Assembly (NCBI GenBank): GCA_027533105.1
Contig: JAPZTW010000008.1
Location: forward strand, 62,001-126,000
DNA from: Sphingomonadaceae bacterium
GTDB lineage: Bacteria > Pseudomonadota > Alphaproteobacteria > Sphingomonadales > Sphingomonadaceae
Length of the DNA: 64,000 nt
Reading direction: 5' to 3'
The notes under the pieces are model-generated. The model saw only the letters and a program-made list of their open reading frames with translations, ran no database searches and had not been told where the DNA came from. Below, in pieces: positions 1-9,291 of the stretch (positions are counted from its first letter, which is position 1; every line of letters starts with the position of its first letter). A program made the translations under genes and the position numbers.

Positions 1-1132
1 TCCAGGGCTGACCGGACAGGGCGGGCAGGCGCGTCGCCATCAGGTCCACGGCTTCCTCGGCAAGGTGGCGATAGGTGGTGATCTTGCCGCCATAGACCGA
101 CAGCAGCGGCGCGCCCGCATCCTTGTCCGACAGGTCCAGCCGGTAGCCGCGCGTGGCCGCTTCGGGCTTGCCCGAGCCGTCATCGACCAGCGGGCGCACG
201 CCCGAATAGGTCCAGACCACGTCCGCCGGGGTGATCGGCGTCTTGAAGTAGTTGCTGGCCCCTTCGCAGAGGTAGGCGATCTCTTCCTCGCTCGCCTTGA
301 TCGGTTCGCCCGCCACGTGATCGCGGTCGGTCGTGCCGATCAGGGTGAAATCGCGCTCATAGGGGATCGCGAAGAAGATCCGCCCATCGGCCAGCTGGAA
401 GAAATAGGCATAGGGATGGTCGAACAGCTTGCGCACCACGATGTGCGAGCCGCGCACCAGCCGCATCCCGTATTCGGGCGCTTCGCCGGCGAGGCCGTCA
501 ACCGTCAGCACGGCGGGACCGGCGGCATTGATCAGGGCGCGGGCGGTGAAAGTCCCTGACGGGGTTTCCAGTTCCCACCCATCGGCCGAGCGCCGCGCGG
601 CGGTGAGCGGGGTGCGCGGGCGCACTTCGGCGCCATGGGCCACGGCATCCATCGCGTTGAGCACGACCAGCCGGGCATCGTCGACCCAGCCGTCCGAATA
701 TTCGAAGGCCGGGCCGAACTCCGCCTTCAGCGGCGCGCCTGCCGGGTGGCGGTGGAGGTCGATCGAGCGGGTGGCGGGCAAGTGCTTGCGCCCGCCGATG
801 TGGTCATAGAGGAACAGGCCGAGCCGCAGCAGCCAGCGCGGGCGCAGGCCCTTCACGTGCGGCAGGACAAAGCGCAGCGGGTGGATGATATGCGGGGCAA
901 TGGCCCACAGCGCCTCGCGCTCGGTCAAGGCCTCGCGGACCAGGGCGAACTCGTAATGCTCGAGATAGCGCAGGCCGCCATGGACCAGCTTGGTCGAGGC
1001 CGAGGAGGTGCCCTGGGCCAGGTCGCCCGCTTCGAGCAGGAGCACCTTCGCGCCGCGCCCGGCGGCATCGCGGGCAATCCCCGCGCCGTTCACGCCGCCA
1101 CCGATCACTGCCAGGTCGAACTGCACTTGCAT
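1..1132 (-). CDS. glpD: Aerobic glycerol-3-phosphate dehydrogenase (partial, C-terminus outside window)
   Basis: Oxidises sn-glycerol-3-phosphate to dihydroxyacetone phosphate with FAD, passing electrons to quinone at the membrane. The visible 377 residues start with a Rossmann FAD fold (VIGGGVNGAGIARDAA, residues 9-24), followed by GTSSASTKLVHGGLRYLE, the signature of the GlpD family. Later blocks GTTDRDH and YGGKITTYR also fit the family. The ATG at 1132 directly abuts the TAA (1133-1135) of the upstream transporter gene, so the two are probably co-transcribed and translationally coupled. The C-terminal part runs off the left edge. The identification is secure. Confidence 0.93.
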   Translation of the reverse strand, partial: MQVQFDLAVIGGGVNGAGIARDAAGRGAKVLLLEAGDLAQGTSSASTKLVHGGLRYLEHYEFALVREALTEREALWAIAPHIIHPLRFVLPHVKGLRPRWLLRLGLFLYDHIGGRKHLPATRSIDLHRHPAGAPLKAEFGPAFEYSDGWVDDARLVVLNAMDAVAHGAEVRPRTPLTAARRSADGWELETPSGTFTARALINAAGPAVLTVDGLAGEAPEYGMRLVRGSHIVVRKLFDHPYAYFFQLADGRIFFAIPYERDFTLIGTTDRDHVAGEPIKASEEEIAYLCEGASNYFKTPITPADVVWTYSGVRPLVDDGSGKPEAATRGYRLDLSDKDAGAPLLSVYGGKITTYRHLAEEAVDLMATRLPALSGQPW

Positions 1133-2401
1133 TTACCTCACATCCGGGCCGGATACCGGCCGCACGGCCCCGGGCGGGATCAGGCGGCGGAACAGGCGAC
1201 CCTGCTCACTGTAAAGAACCAGGCCGAGCGCCAGGAGGCCGCCAGCCAGCAGCGACCAGGCCAGCGGCCGCGCCGTGCCGTCATAGGCCTGGCCGATCAG
1301 CGCGCCCAGGCTGGCGGCGATCACCATCCGGGTGAACATCTGGAACGAGCTGGCCGCCCCGGCAATCCGGGCGAAAGGCTGCAGCGCGATCGAGCCGAAA
1401 TTGGCGCCCATGAAGCCGACCAGGCACATGTTGAGCGCCATCACCGGCACGAATTGCCACAGCGTCTGGTGCGGAAGATGCGCCAGCCAGACCTGCACCG
1501 CGCTGACCGCGATGAAAACCAGCAGCGCCGTGTGCGAAACCCGCCGCGCGCCGAACCGCTCGACGATCCGCGAATTGGTAAAGTTGGCCAGGGCCATGCC
1601 GCCCGCCATCGCCGCGAAAAACAGCGGGAAGGTATCGCCCGCGCCGAAGTGTTCGGCCACCAGCTGCTGGGCCGAATTGATATAGCCGAACAGCCCCGCC
1701 ACCAGCAGCGAGGCACCGAAGACATAGCCCATCGCCGCGCGGTTGGTGGCCGCTTCCCACATGTTGGCGGCGATCACGCGCGGGGCGATCGACTGGCGGT
1801 TGGCCGGATCGAGTGTTTCGGGCAGGCGGATCCAGGCCCAAATCCACACCGCCACCCCCAGCAGCGCCATCCCGCCGAAGATCCAGCGCCAACTCGCCAC
1901 GGCCAGCACGGCCTGGCCAAAGCTGGGCGCGGCCATCGGCACGATCATGAAGATCACCGCCACGGTCGATTGCGCGCGCGCCATCCGGTCGCCCGAAAAG
2001 CGGTCGCGGATGATCGCGGTGGGCAGCACCGAAAGCCCCGCGCTGGTGATCGCCTGCAGCGCGCGCAGCACCAGCAGGGCGGTGAAATCGGTCACCAGCG
2101 CGCAGGCCACCGTCAGCGCGACATAGGCCGCGAGGCTGATAAACAGCACCGGGCGCCGCCCGAACCGGTCGGCCAGGGCGCCGGGAAACAGCGCGCCGAT
2201 CCCGGCCGCGATCAGGTAGACGCCGACGACCAGCTGGCGATCGTTGGGATCGCGCACGCCAAGGTCCTGGGCCATGATCCCGAGCGCCGGCAGCATGGCA
2301 TCGATGCACAGCGCCTGCAGCGCCATGATCATGGCCATCAGCGCGACAAATTCGCGCTCGCCCAGGCTGACGCCCGGCGCAGGAGGACTCGCTGCCGGCA
2401 T
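1133..2401 (-). CDS. MFS transporter, Bcr/CflA drug-resistance-type
   Basis: A 422-residue inner-membrane protein with about 12 hydrophobic segments. The block after TM1 (QALCIDAMLPALGIMAQDLGV) and the loop GALADRFGRRPVLF fit the Bcr/CflA branch of the major facilitator superfamily, proton-driven exporters of drugs and small metabolites. I chose the ATG at 2401 because the reading frame continues open upstream across dinB on the other strand, with no homology-like content. Its stop abuts the glpD start. The substrate cannot be read from the sequence; a role with glycerol phosphate is not implied by the pairing. Confidence 0.85.
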   Translation of the reverse strand: MPAASPPAPGVSLGEREFVALMAMIMALQALCIDAMLPALGIMAQDLGVRDPNDRQLVVGVYLIAAGIGALFPGALADRFGRRPVLFISLAAYVALTVACALVTDFTALLVLRALQAITSAGLSVLPTAIIRDRFSGDRMARAQSTVAVIFMIVPMAAPSFGQAVLAVASWRWIFGGMALLGVAVWIWAWIRLPETLDPANRQSIAPRVIAANMWEAATNRAAMGYVFGASLLVAGLFGYINSAQQLVAEHFGAGDTFPLFFAAMAGGMALANFTNSRIVERFGARRVSHTALLVFIAVSAVQVWLAHLPHQTLWQFVPVMALNMCLVGFMGANFGSIALQPFARIAGAASSFQMFTRMVIAASLGALIGQAYDGTARPLAWSLLAGGLLALGLVLYSEQGRLFRRLIPPGAVRPVSGPDVR

Positions 2402-2467
2402 GGGACAAGCCCTTGGCCTGTTCGCGCGGCGCTGGCCAGACTGAATTCGCATGGATAAACCCGGATC

Positions 2468-3601
2468 ATGGCCGAAGACCCATCCGATGCGGCATTCGAT
2501 GACATTCCTGGCCAGGGCCTGAGGAAGATCATCCATGTCGACATGGACGCCTTCTACGCCAGCGTCGAACAGCGCGATAACCCGGAGCTGCGCGGCAAGC
2601 CCGTAGCGGTGGGCGGCGATGGCCCGCGCGGCGTGCTGACCACCTGTTCCTATGAAGCGCGCAAGTTTGGCTGCCGTTCGGCCATGCCCTCGGTCACGGC
2701 CAAGCGGCTCTGCCCGCAGCTGATCTTCGTGCGGCCGCGCTTTGCCGTCTATACCGCCGTGTCGCGCCAGATCCGCGAGATCTTCCACGAATTCACCCCG
2801 CTGGTCGAACCGCTGGCGCTGGACGAGGCCTTCCTCGACGTGACGGCGGACGAGAAGGGCATCGGCTCGGCCACCCGCATTGCCGAGCTGATCCGGGCCC
2901 GGATCAAGGCCGAAACCGGGCTGACTGCCAGCGCGGGCGTGTCCTACAACAAGTTCCTCGCCAAGCTGGCGAGCGACCAGAACAAGCCCGATGGCCTCTG
3001 CGTGATCCGCCCTGGCGAGGGCGCGGACTTCGTCGCCCGCCTGCCGATCCGCCGGTTCCACGGGATCGGCCCCAAGGGCGCGGACAAGATGGCCGCGCTA
3101 GGGATCGAAACCGGGGCGGACCTCGCCGCCAAGGACATCCTTTTCCTGCGCGAGCATTTTGGCAGCCAGGCCGATTACCTGTTCCGCGCCGCGCGCGGCA
3201 TCGACCTGCGCCGGGTCAAGGCCGACCGGGCGCGCAAGTCGGTGGGGGCGGAGCGGACCTTCGATCACGACATTTCATCCGGCCCCGCGCTGCGCGAGGC
3301 GCTGGAGCGGATCGTCCAGCTGACCTGGGACCGGATCGAGAAGAGCAAGGCCGAGGGCCGGACCGTAACGCTGAAGCTCAAGCTCAAGGACTTCACCGGC
3401 CTGACCCGGGCCCGTTCGACCAGCGAACCGGTGCACGATCGCAATCAGTTTGCCGAGATCGGCCACGCCCTGTTGAACGAGCTGCTGCCGCTGCCCCAGC
3501 CGGTGCGGCTGATGGGCCTGACCCTATCCCACCTGACCGAGGACGAGCCGGACGAGACCCCCGCCCCGGCCCGCGCGGCTAGCCAGCTGTCGCTGTTCTG
3601 A
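2468..3601 (+). CDS. dinB: DNA polymerase IV (Y family)
   Basis: A translesion DNA polymerase of 377 residues, the normal length for DinB. The catalytic block HVDMDAFYASVE (residues 23-34) carries two metal-binding aspartates. The second acidic motif LDEAFLDV and the block SAGVSYNKFLAKLASDQNKP follow in the right order, then a little-finger domain. The C-terminus QLSLF resembles a beta-clamp binding motif, as expected for this family. It is transcribed divergently from the MFS gene and converges with the NUDIX gene, overlapping it by 23 bp. No LexA box was identified by eye. Confidence 0.95.
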   Translation: MAEDPSDAAFDDIPGQGLRKIIHVDMDAFYASVEQRDNPELRGKPVAVGGDGPRGVLTTCSYEARKFGCRSAMPSVTAKRLCPQLIFVRPRFAVYTAVSRQIREIFHEFTPLVEPLALDEAFLDVTADEKGIGSATRIAELIRARIKAETGLTASAGVSYNKFLAKLASDQNKPDGLCVIRPGEGADFVARLPIRRFHGIGPKGADKMAALGIETGADLAAKDILFLREHFGSQADYLFRAARGIDLRRVKADRARKSVGAERTFDHDISSGPALREALERIVQLTWDRIEKSKAEGRTVTLKLKLKDFTGLTRARSTSEPVHDRNQFAEIGHALLNELLPLPQPVRLMGLTLSHLTEDEPDETPAPARAASQLSLF

Positions 3602-4055
3602 TCCAGCCCGCGAGGTTGGTCTGCAGCTGCCGCGCGAGATCGGGCGGCATGGCCTCGGGGGCAAAGAACCGCGCTTCGACAATCTCGCGCCCGTCGCCCT
3701 GCGGCACGCCCACCGCCTGGCCCGTTATAACGTGGACGCGGCTGGTCGCCCCGGCCAGCGGCTCCTCGATTACGGCGATCTCGCGGGGATCGAGCAGCGC
3801 GCAGCGGGTTTCCTCGGCCAGTTCGCGGCACGCGGCCACCAGCGGCGCTTCCCCGCGCGCCACCCCGCCCCCGGGCAGCATCCAGCGCCCGCTGCCATAG
3901 GAATGGCGCACCAGCAGCACCCGGCCCGCTTCGTCGAAGGCCAGCACGCGGCAACCGATCAGCAGCGGCTTGCGGAGCCGCCACCAGACCACCCGCAGCC
4001 GGTGCGCCTGAACCAGCAGCGCCCGGTGCAGCGGGGGCGGAATCAGGCGAAACAC
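3579..4055 (-). CDS. NUDIX hydrolase
   Basis: A 158-residue NUDIX protein that would hydrolyse a nucleoside diphosphate linked to another moiety. The NUDIX box spans about residues 63-85: G63, E69, R77, E78, E81 and E82 are present. The usual glycine of the EExG part is arginine (EETRC), a minor deviation. Its start overlaps the end of pgl by 13 bp and its end overlaps dinB by 23 bp, so it is the last gene of the minus-strand series beginning near 10404. The substrate is not predictable. Beyond the box only weak hydrophobic patches are visible. Confidence 0.85.
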   Translation of the reverse strand: MFRLIPPPLHRALLVQAHRLRVVWWRLRKPLLIGCRVLAFDEAGRVLLVRHSYGSGRWMLPGGGVARGEAPLVAACRELAEETRCALLDPREIAVIEEPLAGATSRVHVITGQAVGVPQGDGREIVEARFFAPEAMPPDLARQLQTNLAGWIRTATAG

Positions 4056-4663
4056 GTGACCGGCTGGCGCGCGGCGGTGAGCAGGCGGGCGACCGGCAGA
4101 TCGTGCTCGCCCCGTACGGCCGCTTCGAACAGCGCGCGCTTGTCATCCCCCCGGATCACGAAGACCACTGCATCGCTGTTCAGCAAGGCCGGGATGGTCA
4201 GGCTCAGCCGATCAAACGGGGCTTCGGGCGGCAGCGGATCGGGGGTCAGGCGGCGCAACGCCAGCGGATCGTTGGCGCGCGGATCGGTGTTCGGAAACAG
4301 GCTGGCGATATGGCCATCGCCGCCCATGCCGAGCCAGGCGACGGAAAAGTGCGGCGGCACGGCATCCTCGCTCAGCGCCACCACCCGCGCGCCGACCGGT
4401 TCGAGCAGGGCGCGAATCCGCCCAACGTTGCTGGCGGGGTGATCTTCGGGCACGATCCGGTCATCCCCGGGCCAGATCGCGATCCGGCTCCAATCGAGCG
4501 GTCGCCCGGCCAGTTCGGCCAGGATCGGAAACGGCGTGGAACCGCCGGGAACGGTGATGGCGATTGGACCATCGGCGCTGGCAAGGTCGGCGGTCAGGCG
4601 ATCGAACAGCCAGTCGGCAATGGTCTGGTCGGAACTGTCGGGGAGGATGGCAATGTTATGCAT
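4043..4663 (-). CDS. pgl: 6-phosphogluconolactonase
   Basis: Hydrolyses 6-phosphogluconolactone to 6-phosphogluconate, serving the oxidative pentose phosphate or Entner-Doudoroff pathway in the cytosol. The 206-residue protein shows the family blocks TVPGGSTPFPIL, DDRIVPEDHPASNVG and WLGMGGDGHIASLFP. The last carries the catalytic histidine region of DevB/SOL-type lactonases. It is slightly short for the family (usually 220-240). The zwf or edd partners are not adjacent; instead it sits between a membrane protein gene and a NUDIX gene, overlapping the latter. Confidence 0.9.
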   Translation of the reverse strand: MHNIAILPDSSDQTIADWLFDRLTADLASADGPIAITVPGGSTPFPILAELAGRPLDWSRIAIWPGDDRIVPEDHPASNVGRIRALLEPVGARVVALSEDAVPPHFSVAWLGMGGDGHIASLFPNTDPRANDPLALRRLTPDPLPPEAPFDRLSLTIPALLNSDAVVFVIRGDDKRALFEAAVRGEHDLPVARLLTAARQPVTCFA

Positions 4664-4692
4664 GGCGCTGCCTTAAGCGCAGCCGGGCGCGA

Positions 4693-5250
4693 TCACAAAT
4701 AGCCCGTGGCTCCAAGCCCCAGCCCAAGCGCGCCGATCAGCAGGACCGCGCCGAGTCCAAGCCGCAGTCTGGCCAGCCATGCGGCTTGCAGCGTCCCGAC
4801 CAGCGCCCAGCCGGCCGCGACCATCAGGGCCGCGCCAATCGCCCCGCCGAGGCCGGTTACCAGCGGGGCGCGGGTCAGCGCGGCCAGGGCAAAAACCAGG
4901 AACCGGGCCGCATCGGTCAATTGCAGGGCGAAGATGACAATCGCGAAGGCACCCAGCGAATTGGTCGGTTCGGCCGGGGCGCGACGCGGGGTCAGGACGA
5001 TCAGCTCCAGCCCCGCCAGGCCCAGCGCCAGGGCGACCAGAAATAGCCGGGCATGGCCGGTCATCAGGCCAGCCACCTGCGCTCCGCCCCAGGCCGCGAG
5101 GCCCGCCGCCAGGGCCCCGCTGGTCAGCGCCACCAGCAGCACGGCTGGCCGGGCGCCCTGCCGTTCGGCCAGTTGCGCCACCAGCACCTGGTCGCGCGCA
5201 CCGAACCCGACCACCAGCGCGGCAAGCAGGGCAAGGAGCAGGCCGGTCAT
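4693..5250 (-). CDS. GDT1/TMEM165-like membrane protein, degenerate motif
   Basis: A hydrophobic protein of about 185 residues with some six membrane segments in two similar halves. Each half has an acidic motif at the position where the UPF0016/GDT1 cation transporters carry ExGD(K/R)(T/S): GARDQVLVAQLAER in the first half and LTDAARFLVFALAAL in the second. These are degenerate, so manganese or calcium transport is doubtful. I chose the ATG at 5250 (8 bp after the preceding stop) over the ATG at 5283, because the latter adds a non-hydrophobic stretch overlapping the upstream gene. Family assignment is tentative. Confidence 0.55.
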   Translation of the reverse strand: MTGLLLALLAALVVGFGARDQVLVAQLAERQGARPAVLLVALTSGALAAGLAAWGGAQVAGLMTGHARLFLVALALGLAGLELIVLTPRRAPAEPTNSLGAFAIVIFALQLTDAARFLVFALAALTRAPLVTGLGGAIGAALMVAAGWALVGTLQAAWLARLRLGLGAVLLIGALGLGLGATGYL

Positions 5251-5257
5251 CGCGGGG

Positions 5258-5863
5258 TCAGTCCCTGAACATGGCGCGGGCAATCAGCGCCCGCTGCCCC
5301 ACGGTAAGCAGGCACAGCACCGCATAGCCATAGGCAATCGGCGCGAAGTGTTGCGGCCACAGGCACATGGCGCAGAAAACGAGGATGGTCTCGGTCCCTT
5401 CGGCGAGGCCCGTGTTGTAGAAGAAGCTCTTGTGGCCGTGGGCCGTCGTTTCCAGCCCGCGCTTCGCCGCCAGGGTGGCGAAGGCCAGGAAGCTGGTGCC
5501 GGTCAGGGTGAAGCTCGCCACCAGCACCAGCGCGGGCAGGACGTTGTCCGGCATTGCCAGGGCAAAGCCCAGCGGCACGGCAACGTAGAACACGAAATCG
5601 AGCAGGATATCGAGGAACCCGCCGAAATCGGTCAGCCCTCGCGCGCGCGCCACGGCCCCATCGAGCCCGTCAAGCAGGCGGTTGATAAGGATCAGGGCGA
5701 GCGCGAGCAGGAACTCCCGCTCGGCCAGCGCCCAGGCCGCGCCGAGGGCCGGAATCAGCCCCGCAAGGGTTACGGCATTGGCCGAAATCCCCGCCCGCGC
5801 CAGCACCCGGCCCAGCGCATTGAGCGGCGGATCGATCAGCGGGCGAAGGCGCGCATCGAGCAT
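5258..5863 (-). CDS. CDP-alcohol phosphatidyltransferase family membrane enzyme
   Basis: An integral membrane enzyme that should transfer a phosphatidyl group from a CDP-alcohol to a second alcohol. The 201-residue protein contains the complete signature DGxxAR(x)8-9GxxxDxxxD: D68, G69, A72, R73, G81, D85 and D89. The acceptor alcohol cannot be read. It lies 17 bp downstream of the CNT transporter gene and just upstream of the GDT1-like gene, so it is probably in the same transcript. It is not an obvious PgsA or PssA, and a role in phospholipid head-group diversity is inference. Confidence 0.85.
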   Translation of the reverse strand: MLDARLRPLIDPPLNALGRVLARAGISANAVTLAGLIPALGAAWALAEREFLLALALILINRLLDGLDGAVARARGLTDFGGFLDILLDFVFYVAVPLGFALAMPDNVLPALVLVASFTLTGTSFLAFATLAAKRGLETTAHGHKSFFYNTGLAEGTETILVFCAMCLWPQHFAPIAYGYAVLCLLTVGQRALIARAMFRD

Positions 5864-5880
5864 GGCCGGTCAGCCCCAGG

Positions 5881-7164
5881 TCAGTGCCAGGTCACGAGGC
5901 CGATCACCGCCCCGGTCATCAACGAGGCGAAGTTTCCGGCGATCCAGCTCTTCATCCCCAGCCCGGCCACTTCGGCCCGGCGCTCTGGCGCAAGGGTGGC
6001 CATGGTCGAGACGATCAGGCCAACGCTGGCGAGGTTCGCCACCCCGCACAGCGCATAAGTCACGATCAGCAGGCTGCGCGGATCGAGCGTTCCGGCGGGC
6101 AAGGCGGCCAGATCGAGATAGGCGACATATTCGTTGAGTACCGCCTTGGTGCCCATCAGCGCGCCGGCCGCGCCGGCCTGGTCCCACGGCACGCCGACCG
6201 CCCACATCAGCGGGGCGAGCGCCCAGCCGAACAGCCGCCGCAGGGTGAGCGGCGCGCCTTCGACGAGGGGCAGCAGGGCCAGCGCCTGGTCGACCAGGTT
6301 GACCAGCGCAAACACGGTAATGATGATGCCGATGACGGCGAGGACCAGCGTGACCCCCTCCATCGCCCCGCGCACCAGCGCATCCATGCTGCCTTCGTAC
6401 TTGAGGTCAGGCTCGGCCGGAGCGCTGTTTTCGGCCGTTTCCGGGCCGCTCGGCACCATCAGCCGGGCGATCAGCACGGCGGCCGGGAGCGAGATCAGCG
6501 AGGCGACGATCATGTGCCCCACGGCATTGGGCACGGTCTTGGCGAGGGTCGTGGCGTAGAGCACCAGGATCGCGCCCGAGATCGTGGCCATGATCAGCGT
6601 CATGACGGTGAACAGGTCCGAACGGTTCATCCGCGCCAGCCAGGCCCGCAGCACCAGCGGGCTTTCGACCACGCCGAGGAAGACTGTCGCCCCGCCCGCG
6701 AGGCCCACCACCCCGCTGACCTTCAGGGTGCGTTGCAAGGCCCACGACAGGCACTTCACCAGCACACGCAGGACACCCCAATGCCACAGCAGCGCCGACA
6801 GCGCGGAAAAGACAATGATCAGCGGCAGGATCTGGAAGGCGATCACCACCGGGGGCTGTTCCCCCGGCTTCAGCAGGAAGGGAATCGGCGCCCCGCCGGT
6901 ATAGCCGAACATATAGCTCGAGCCGACCAGCGTCGCCCGCTCCACCGCCGCGACCGCGCGGTTGGCATAGCCGACCAGGTCCCAGACGAAGGGCACGCGG
7001 GTAACCACCAGGGCGATCGCCAGCTGCGCCAGCAACGCCGCCCCGATCCAGCGCCAGCCGGGCCGGGCGGCGCGATCCTCTGACAGGCCCCAAGCCAGCA
7101 GCAGGATCAGCGCGAGGCCGATCAACCCTTGCAGGTTGGCGAGCGCACTCAACGCAGGCGCCAT
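5881..7164 (-). CDS. Concentrative nucleoside transporter (CNT family), copy 1
   Basis: A 427-residue inner-membrane nucleoside:cation symporter. The CNT hallmark blocks are present: GVVESPLVLRAWLARM (the G-x-x-E-S-P-L substrate loop) and GTKAVLNEYVAYLDL (the second conserved loop with N and E). The C-terminal block YALCGVANLASVGLIV is also typical. The start overlaps the upstream flavoprotein gene by 16 bp, suggesting translational coupling. A paralogue lies at 54126-55358 with GQSESPL and GTKVVLNEFVAF at the same positions. Why a nucleoside transporter sits in a flavoprotein/lipid operon is unclear. Confidence 0.9.
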   Translation of the reverse strand: MAPALSALANLQGLIGLALILLLAWGLSEDRAARPGWRWIGAALLAQLAIALVVTRVPFVWDLVGYANRAVAAVERATLVGSSYMFGYTGGAPIPFLLKPGEQPPVVIAFQILPLIIVFSALSALLWHWGVLRVLVKCLSWALQRTLKVSGVVGLAGGATVFLGVVESPLVLRAWLARMNRSDLFTVMTLIMATISGAILVLYATTLAKTVPNAVGHMIVASLISLPAAVLIARLMVPSGPETAENSAPAEPDLKYEGSMDALVRGAMEGVTLVLAVIGIIITVFALVNLVDQALALLPLVEGAPLTLRRLFGWALAPLMWAVGVPWDQAGAAGALMGTKAVLNEYVAYLDLAALPAGTLDPRSLLIVTYALCGVANLASVGLIVSTMATLAPERRAEVAGLGMKSWIAGNFASLMTGAVIGLVTWH

Positions 7165-9287
7165 TCGTGATAGCGCCCGATCCAGCCGAGCAACCGTTCG
7201 GGCTTGTGCTTCTGCTTCCAGCGTCCGGCGGCAAACTTGTTCGCTTCGGCCAGCGTCGGGTACATGTGGATCGTGGCGATGATCTTGTTCAGCCCCAGCC
7301 CATGCTTCATCGCCAGCACATATTCGGCCAGCAGTTCGCCGGCATGTTCGCCGACGATGGTCACGCCCAGGATCTTGTCCTTGCCCGGCGGGGTCAGCAC
7401 CTTGACGAAGCCGGTGGTGGCGCTTTCGGCAATCGCCCGGTCGAGTTCGTGCAGGGGAAACAGGGTGACCTCATGCGGGATGCCCTGCGCGACCGCCTCG
7501 GCCTCGTTCAGCCCGACCCGGGCCACTTCGGGATCGATATAGGTGGTCCAGGGGATCACCCGGTAATCGACCTTGAACCGCTTGAGGTGCCCGAACAGCG
7601 CGTTGACCCCGGCAAACCAGGCCTGGTGCGAGGCCACATGGGTGAACTGGTAAGGCCCGATCACGTCCCCGGCGGCGAACACGTTGGGATAGATCGTGGC
7701 AAGGTTGGCATCGACCGCCAGCGGAGCGGCGGGATCGATCCCCAGCGCTTCCAGCCCATAGCCATGCAAGCGCGCCTTGCGCCCCACGGCGAGCAGCAGG
7801 GCATCGAAGGCAATCCGGCGCTCGGCCCCGCCCTGCTCGGCGACCAGCACCTTGCCCTCGACCCGCAGCGCACGGTGGCCGGTGAGGACGGTCACGCCCG
7901 ACTTTTCCAGCGCGGCCTGCGCCAGCGCCGCGACATCGGCGTCTTCCCGCGGGAGCAGCCGCTCGCCCAGTTCGACCTGGGTCACTTCAGCCCCCAGCCG
8001 GGCCAGCGCCTGGCTCAGCTCGCAGCCGATCGGCCCGCCGCCCAGCACCGCGATCCGGCGCGGCAGCTCGTCCATGGCGGAGAGCGCATCCCACAGCGTC
8101 TCGGTGGTGAGATAGCCCGCCTCGGCCAGCCCCGGCAGGTCCGGCACCACCGGCTCTGCCCCGGCGGCGATCACGATCGAACGGGTGGTCAGCCGCTGGA
8201 CCGTGCCGTCATTCCGCGCGATCTCCACCGTCCAGGGATCGACGATGGTCGCGCGGCCCTCCACCACATCGACGCCGAGGCCGGTATAGCGCTCGACGCT
8301 GTCATTGGGTTCGATCGCGGCCACGATCCCGCGCAGCCGGGCCATCACTTCACGCAGGTCATGCTGCGGTTCGGCCGCCTTCAGACCATAGGCATCGGCG
8401 CGGCGGATCATTTCCGCCACCTTGGCGCTCTTGAGCAGGGCCTTCGACGGCACGCAGCCATAGTTCAGGCAATCGCCGCCCATCTTGCCGGCTTCGACCA
8501 GCGTCACTTTCGCCTTCACGGTCGAGGCGACCAGCGAGGTCACCAGCCCGGCCGCGCCCGCGCCGATCACCACCAGGTTGCGATCATAGTGCTTGGGCCG
8601 CGAGAACCCGGCATAGACCCGGCGACGGCGCAGCGCAGCCATGATCCACTTGCCCACCCAGGGCAGCAGCCCCAGCGCCACGAAGGAACCCAGCAACGCG
8701 GGCGAGGCAATATCCTTAAGGCTCTCGATCCGGGCGAGTTGCGTGCCCGCGTTCACATAGACCAGCGTGCCCAGCACCATCCCGACCTGGCTGACCCAGT
8801 AATAGGTCCAGACCCGGATCGGGGTCAGCCCCATCAGCAGGTTGACCGCGAAGAACGGAAAGGCCGGGACCAGCCGCAGCGAGAACAGGTAAAACGCCCC
8901 GTCGCGCGCGATCCCTTCGTTGATCGGGCGCAACGTCGCGCCGAACCGGGCCTGGACCGCATCGTGGAACAGATAGCGCGAGGCGAGGAAGGCCAAGGTC
9001 GCCCCGATGGTCGAGGCGAAGGAGACGATCACGAAGCCGGTCGCCACCCCGAACACGGCCCCCGCCGCCAGCGTCATGATCGCCGCGCCCGGCACCGACA
9101 GCGCGGTCAGCACCACGTAAAGCAGGAAGAACCCGGCGATCACCAGCACCGGGTGGGCGCGGTAGGTGGCGTCAATCGCGGCCTGCTGGGCCTTGAGGTT
9201 TTCGAGCGTGAGGTATTGCCCCAGGTCGAACAGGAACCAGGCGGCCAGGGCCAGCGCGAACAGCGCGGCGACTACAAGACGTGGCAC
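7149..9287 (-). CDS. Fusion: VTT/DedA-type membrane domain + FAD-dependent disulfide oxidoreductase
   Basis: A 712-residue two-domain protein. Residues 1-215 hold about five membrane segments with the VTT (TVP38/TMEM64) block LSVPGAAIMTLAAGAVFG. Residues 235-700 are a complete class I pyridine-nucleotide disulfide oxidoreductase: FAD fold VVIGAGAAGLV, redox pair C273/C278 (GGDCLNYGCVPSKALL), NAD fold VLGGGPIGCELSQALARLG, and a C-terminal interface HxYPTLAEA. It resembles the mercuric-reductase-like subgroup but has no MerA-type N-terminal heavy-metal domain and no C-terminal vicinal cysteines. The GTG at 9287 is supported by GGAGAA 7 nt upstream, 4 bp after the previous stop. The substrate is unknown; a membrane-anchored disulfide reductase is inferred. 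Confidence 0.88.
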   Translation of the reverse strand: MPRLVVAALFALALAAWFLFDLGQYLTLENLKAQQAAIDATYRAHPVLVIAGFFLLYVVLTALSVPGAAIMTLAAGAVFGVATGFVIVSFASTIGATLAFLASRYLFHDAVQARFGATLRPINEGIARDGAFYLFSLRLVPAFPFFAVNLLMGLTPIRVWTYYWVSQVGMVLGTLVYVNAGTQLARIESLKDIASPALLGSFVALGLLPWVGKWIMAALRRRRVYAGFSRPKHYDRNLVVIGAGAAGLVTSLVASTVKAKVTLVEAGKMGGDCLNYGCVPSKALLKSAKVAEMIRRADAYGLKAAEPQHDLREVMARLRGIVAAIEPNDSVERYTGLGVDVVEGRATIVDPWTVEIARNDGTVQRLTTRSIVIAAGAEPVVPDLPGLAEAGYLTTETLWDALSAMDELPRRIAVLGGGPIGCELSQALARLGAEVTQVELGERLLPREDADVAALAQAALEKSGVTVLTGHRALRVEGKVLVAEQGGAERRIAFDALLLAVGRKARLHGYGLEALGIDPAAPLAVDANLATIYPNVFAAGDVIGPYQFTHVASHQAWFAGVNALFGHLKRFKVDYRVIPWTTYIDPEVARVGLNEAEAVAQGIPHEVTLFPLHELDRAIAESATTGFVKVLTPPGKDKILGVTIVGEHAGELLAEYVLAMKHGLGLNKIIATIHMYPTLAEANKFAAGRWKQKHKPERLLGWIGRYHEWRLR

Positions 9288-9291
9288 TGGC

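Noticed and set aside
635..2458. Long plus-strand frame (607 codons) opposite glpD and the MFS gene
   Set aside because: The minus-strand proteins have clear domains; this one has none and is Arg/Gln/His-rich, as expected of a GC-driven shadow.
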